Of a stretch of 6,415 nt of DNA, positions 5,969 through 6,415 are shown one piece after another. Every line of letters starts with the position of its first letter. Position 1 is the first letter of the stretch. The notes beneath the pieces are model-generated. The model saw only the letters and a list, made by a program, of their open reading frames with translations. It had not been told where the DNA came from and did not search any database. The position numbers and the translations under genes were made by a program. Origin of the DNA: CALXZG01 sp034184445 (GTDB lineage: Bacteria; Pseudomonadota; Alphaproteobacteria; CAAHEQ01; UBA3637). The stretch covers positions 1 to 6,415 of the forward strand of contig JAXFZX010000044.1 in NCBI GenBank assembly GCA_034184445.1. Direction: 5' to 3'.

Positions 5969-6415
5969 TACCGTCTAGTGAACCACCGGCTTGGGATAAA
6001 AGTGAATTGCCTTGTTCTACCTCATAACGGGCAATTCCCGTATCCGTACACCAAATCGGGGTGATACCGGCATTAAGCGCACCCTGAATATCCGTACGAT
6101 ATGTATCACCAATCATCGCAATCCTTGAGGTTGGCGTTATTCCCAATTTTTGAAACGCATACCGATAAATGTTTGAATATGGTTTACCGTATTCAATTAT
6201 TCGCCCACCCCTATCCCGAAACAGTTGGGCAAGTGTACCCTGACGAATCACCCAATGTCCCCCTTCAGAAGCAATCAAATCTGGGTTTGTTGACAATACC
6301 GGTAATCCCGAACGATAAACCCGATCAATCCATGGCAAAAAAGGTTGAATAATTGTTGAATTATAGACATCTTTATTCTTATAAAAATGTTGAGCCAAAT
6401 CAGGGTATTGAGCAA
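5946..6415 (-). CDS. HAD-superfamily class IIA phosphatase, C-terminal part (runs off right edge)
   Basis: The frame is open from the window edge to the TGA at 5948-5946, about 155 residues. A TTG at 6398 could be misread as a start, but the frame continues upstream (A-Q-Y-P-D) and the fold is incomplete without it, so the gene is truncated by the window. Landmarks: STNPDL followed by SEGG at about 6281-6261, the motif III lysine in YGKPYSNIY (codon 6185-6183), and motif IV GDTYRTDIQGALNAG (acidic Asp at 6107-6105). These are the class IIA (NagD-like) signatures. The NPDL...GG...G.LA...GG...YGKP pattern fits the subfamily TIGR01459, common in Alphaproteobacteria, as I recall it. The N-terminal DxD nucleophile motif is outside the window. 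Substrate is unknown; family members are Mg-dependent phosphatases. The C-terminus overlaps the ferritin-like gene by 23 bp. Confidence 0.88.
   Translation of the reverse strand, partial: AQYPDLAQHFYKNKDVYNSTIIQPFLPWIDRVYRSGLPVLSTNPDLIASEGGHWVIRQGTLAQLFRDRGGRIIEYGKPYSNIYRYAFQKLGITPTSRIAMIGDTYRTDIQGALNAGITPIWCTDTGIARYEVEQGNSLLSQAGGSLDGIILIRHL
6004..6037. repeat. 8-bp inverted repeat inside the HAD gene
   Basis: GAATTGCC (6004-6011) and GGCAATTC (6030-6037) are exact inverted copies with an 18-bp gap, about 35 bp after the ferritin-like stop. No T-run follows on the plus strand, so it does not look like an intrinsic terminator. It could form a 3' stem on the ferritin-like mRNA. Confidence 0.25.

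Noticed and set aside
6101..6352. Plus-strand 83-residue frame inside the HAD gene
   Set aside because: It is antisense to well-conserved HAD motifs and has no recognisable features.
6396..6398. TTG as the start codon of the HAD gene, giving a 150-residue protein
   Set aside because: The frame stays open upstream to the window edge and the N-terminal nucleophile half of the fold would be missing. The gene is simply cut by the window.
1..6415. CRISPR array, insertion sequence, tRNA or prophage features
   Set aside because: No regularly spaced repeats, transposase frames, terminal inverted repeats or cloverleaf patterns were found, and almost all DNA is taken by conserved genes.

Overview
The window holds a complete cell-elongation (rod-shape) gene cluster on the minus strand, mreB-mreC-mreD-mrdA(PBP2)-rodA. 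It is followed by the start of a TPR-repeat gene that runs off the left edge. The order, the near-zero spacing and the protein sequences (MreB with GDKMDEAIISY and KGIMLTGGGALL, a PBP2 ending in HGGGGSKTAAP) fit an alphaproteobacterium. The DNA is AT-rich, so a low-GC lineage is likely (Rickettsiales/Holosporales-like or gut-associated Alphaproteobacteria). That placement is inference from gene content and composition only.

Layout from right to left. At 5946-6415 (minus) lies the C-terminal part of a class IIA HAD phosphatase; its N-terminus is outside the window. At 5660-5968 (plus) is a 102-residue ferritin-like protein that resembles the N-terminal ferritin-like domain of the Pyrococcus furiosus encapsulin (PfV). 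It is read against the HAD gene, and the two coding ends overlap by 23 bp. The AT-rich divergent intergenic region 5495-5659 carries the likely promoters of the ferritin-like gene and of the mre operon, a perfect 14-bp palindrome, and several short repeats. From 5494 down to 115 the five shape genes follow with gaps of 6 and 3 bp, then two ATGA stop/start overlaps, then an 11-bp overlap into the TPR gene. This indicates one translationally coupled operon.

How the genes work together (known of the families): MreB filaments under the inner membrane, linked by MreC and MreD, organise the RodA glycosyltransferase and PBP2 transpeptidase, which polymerise and cross-link peptidoglycan along the side wall. 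The TPR protein and the ferritin-like protein have no obvious mechanistic link to this complex.

Nothing here looks like a wholly new system. The points most worth a second look are the PBP2 active-site variant KTA in place of KTG, the free-standing PfV-type ferritin-like protein lying antisense between two co-oriented minus-strand units, the palindrome and CtrA-like half-sites upstream of mreB, and a run of eight G in the PBP2 gene that would uncouple rodA if it slipped.
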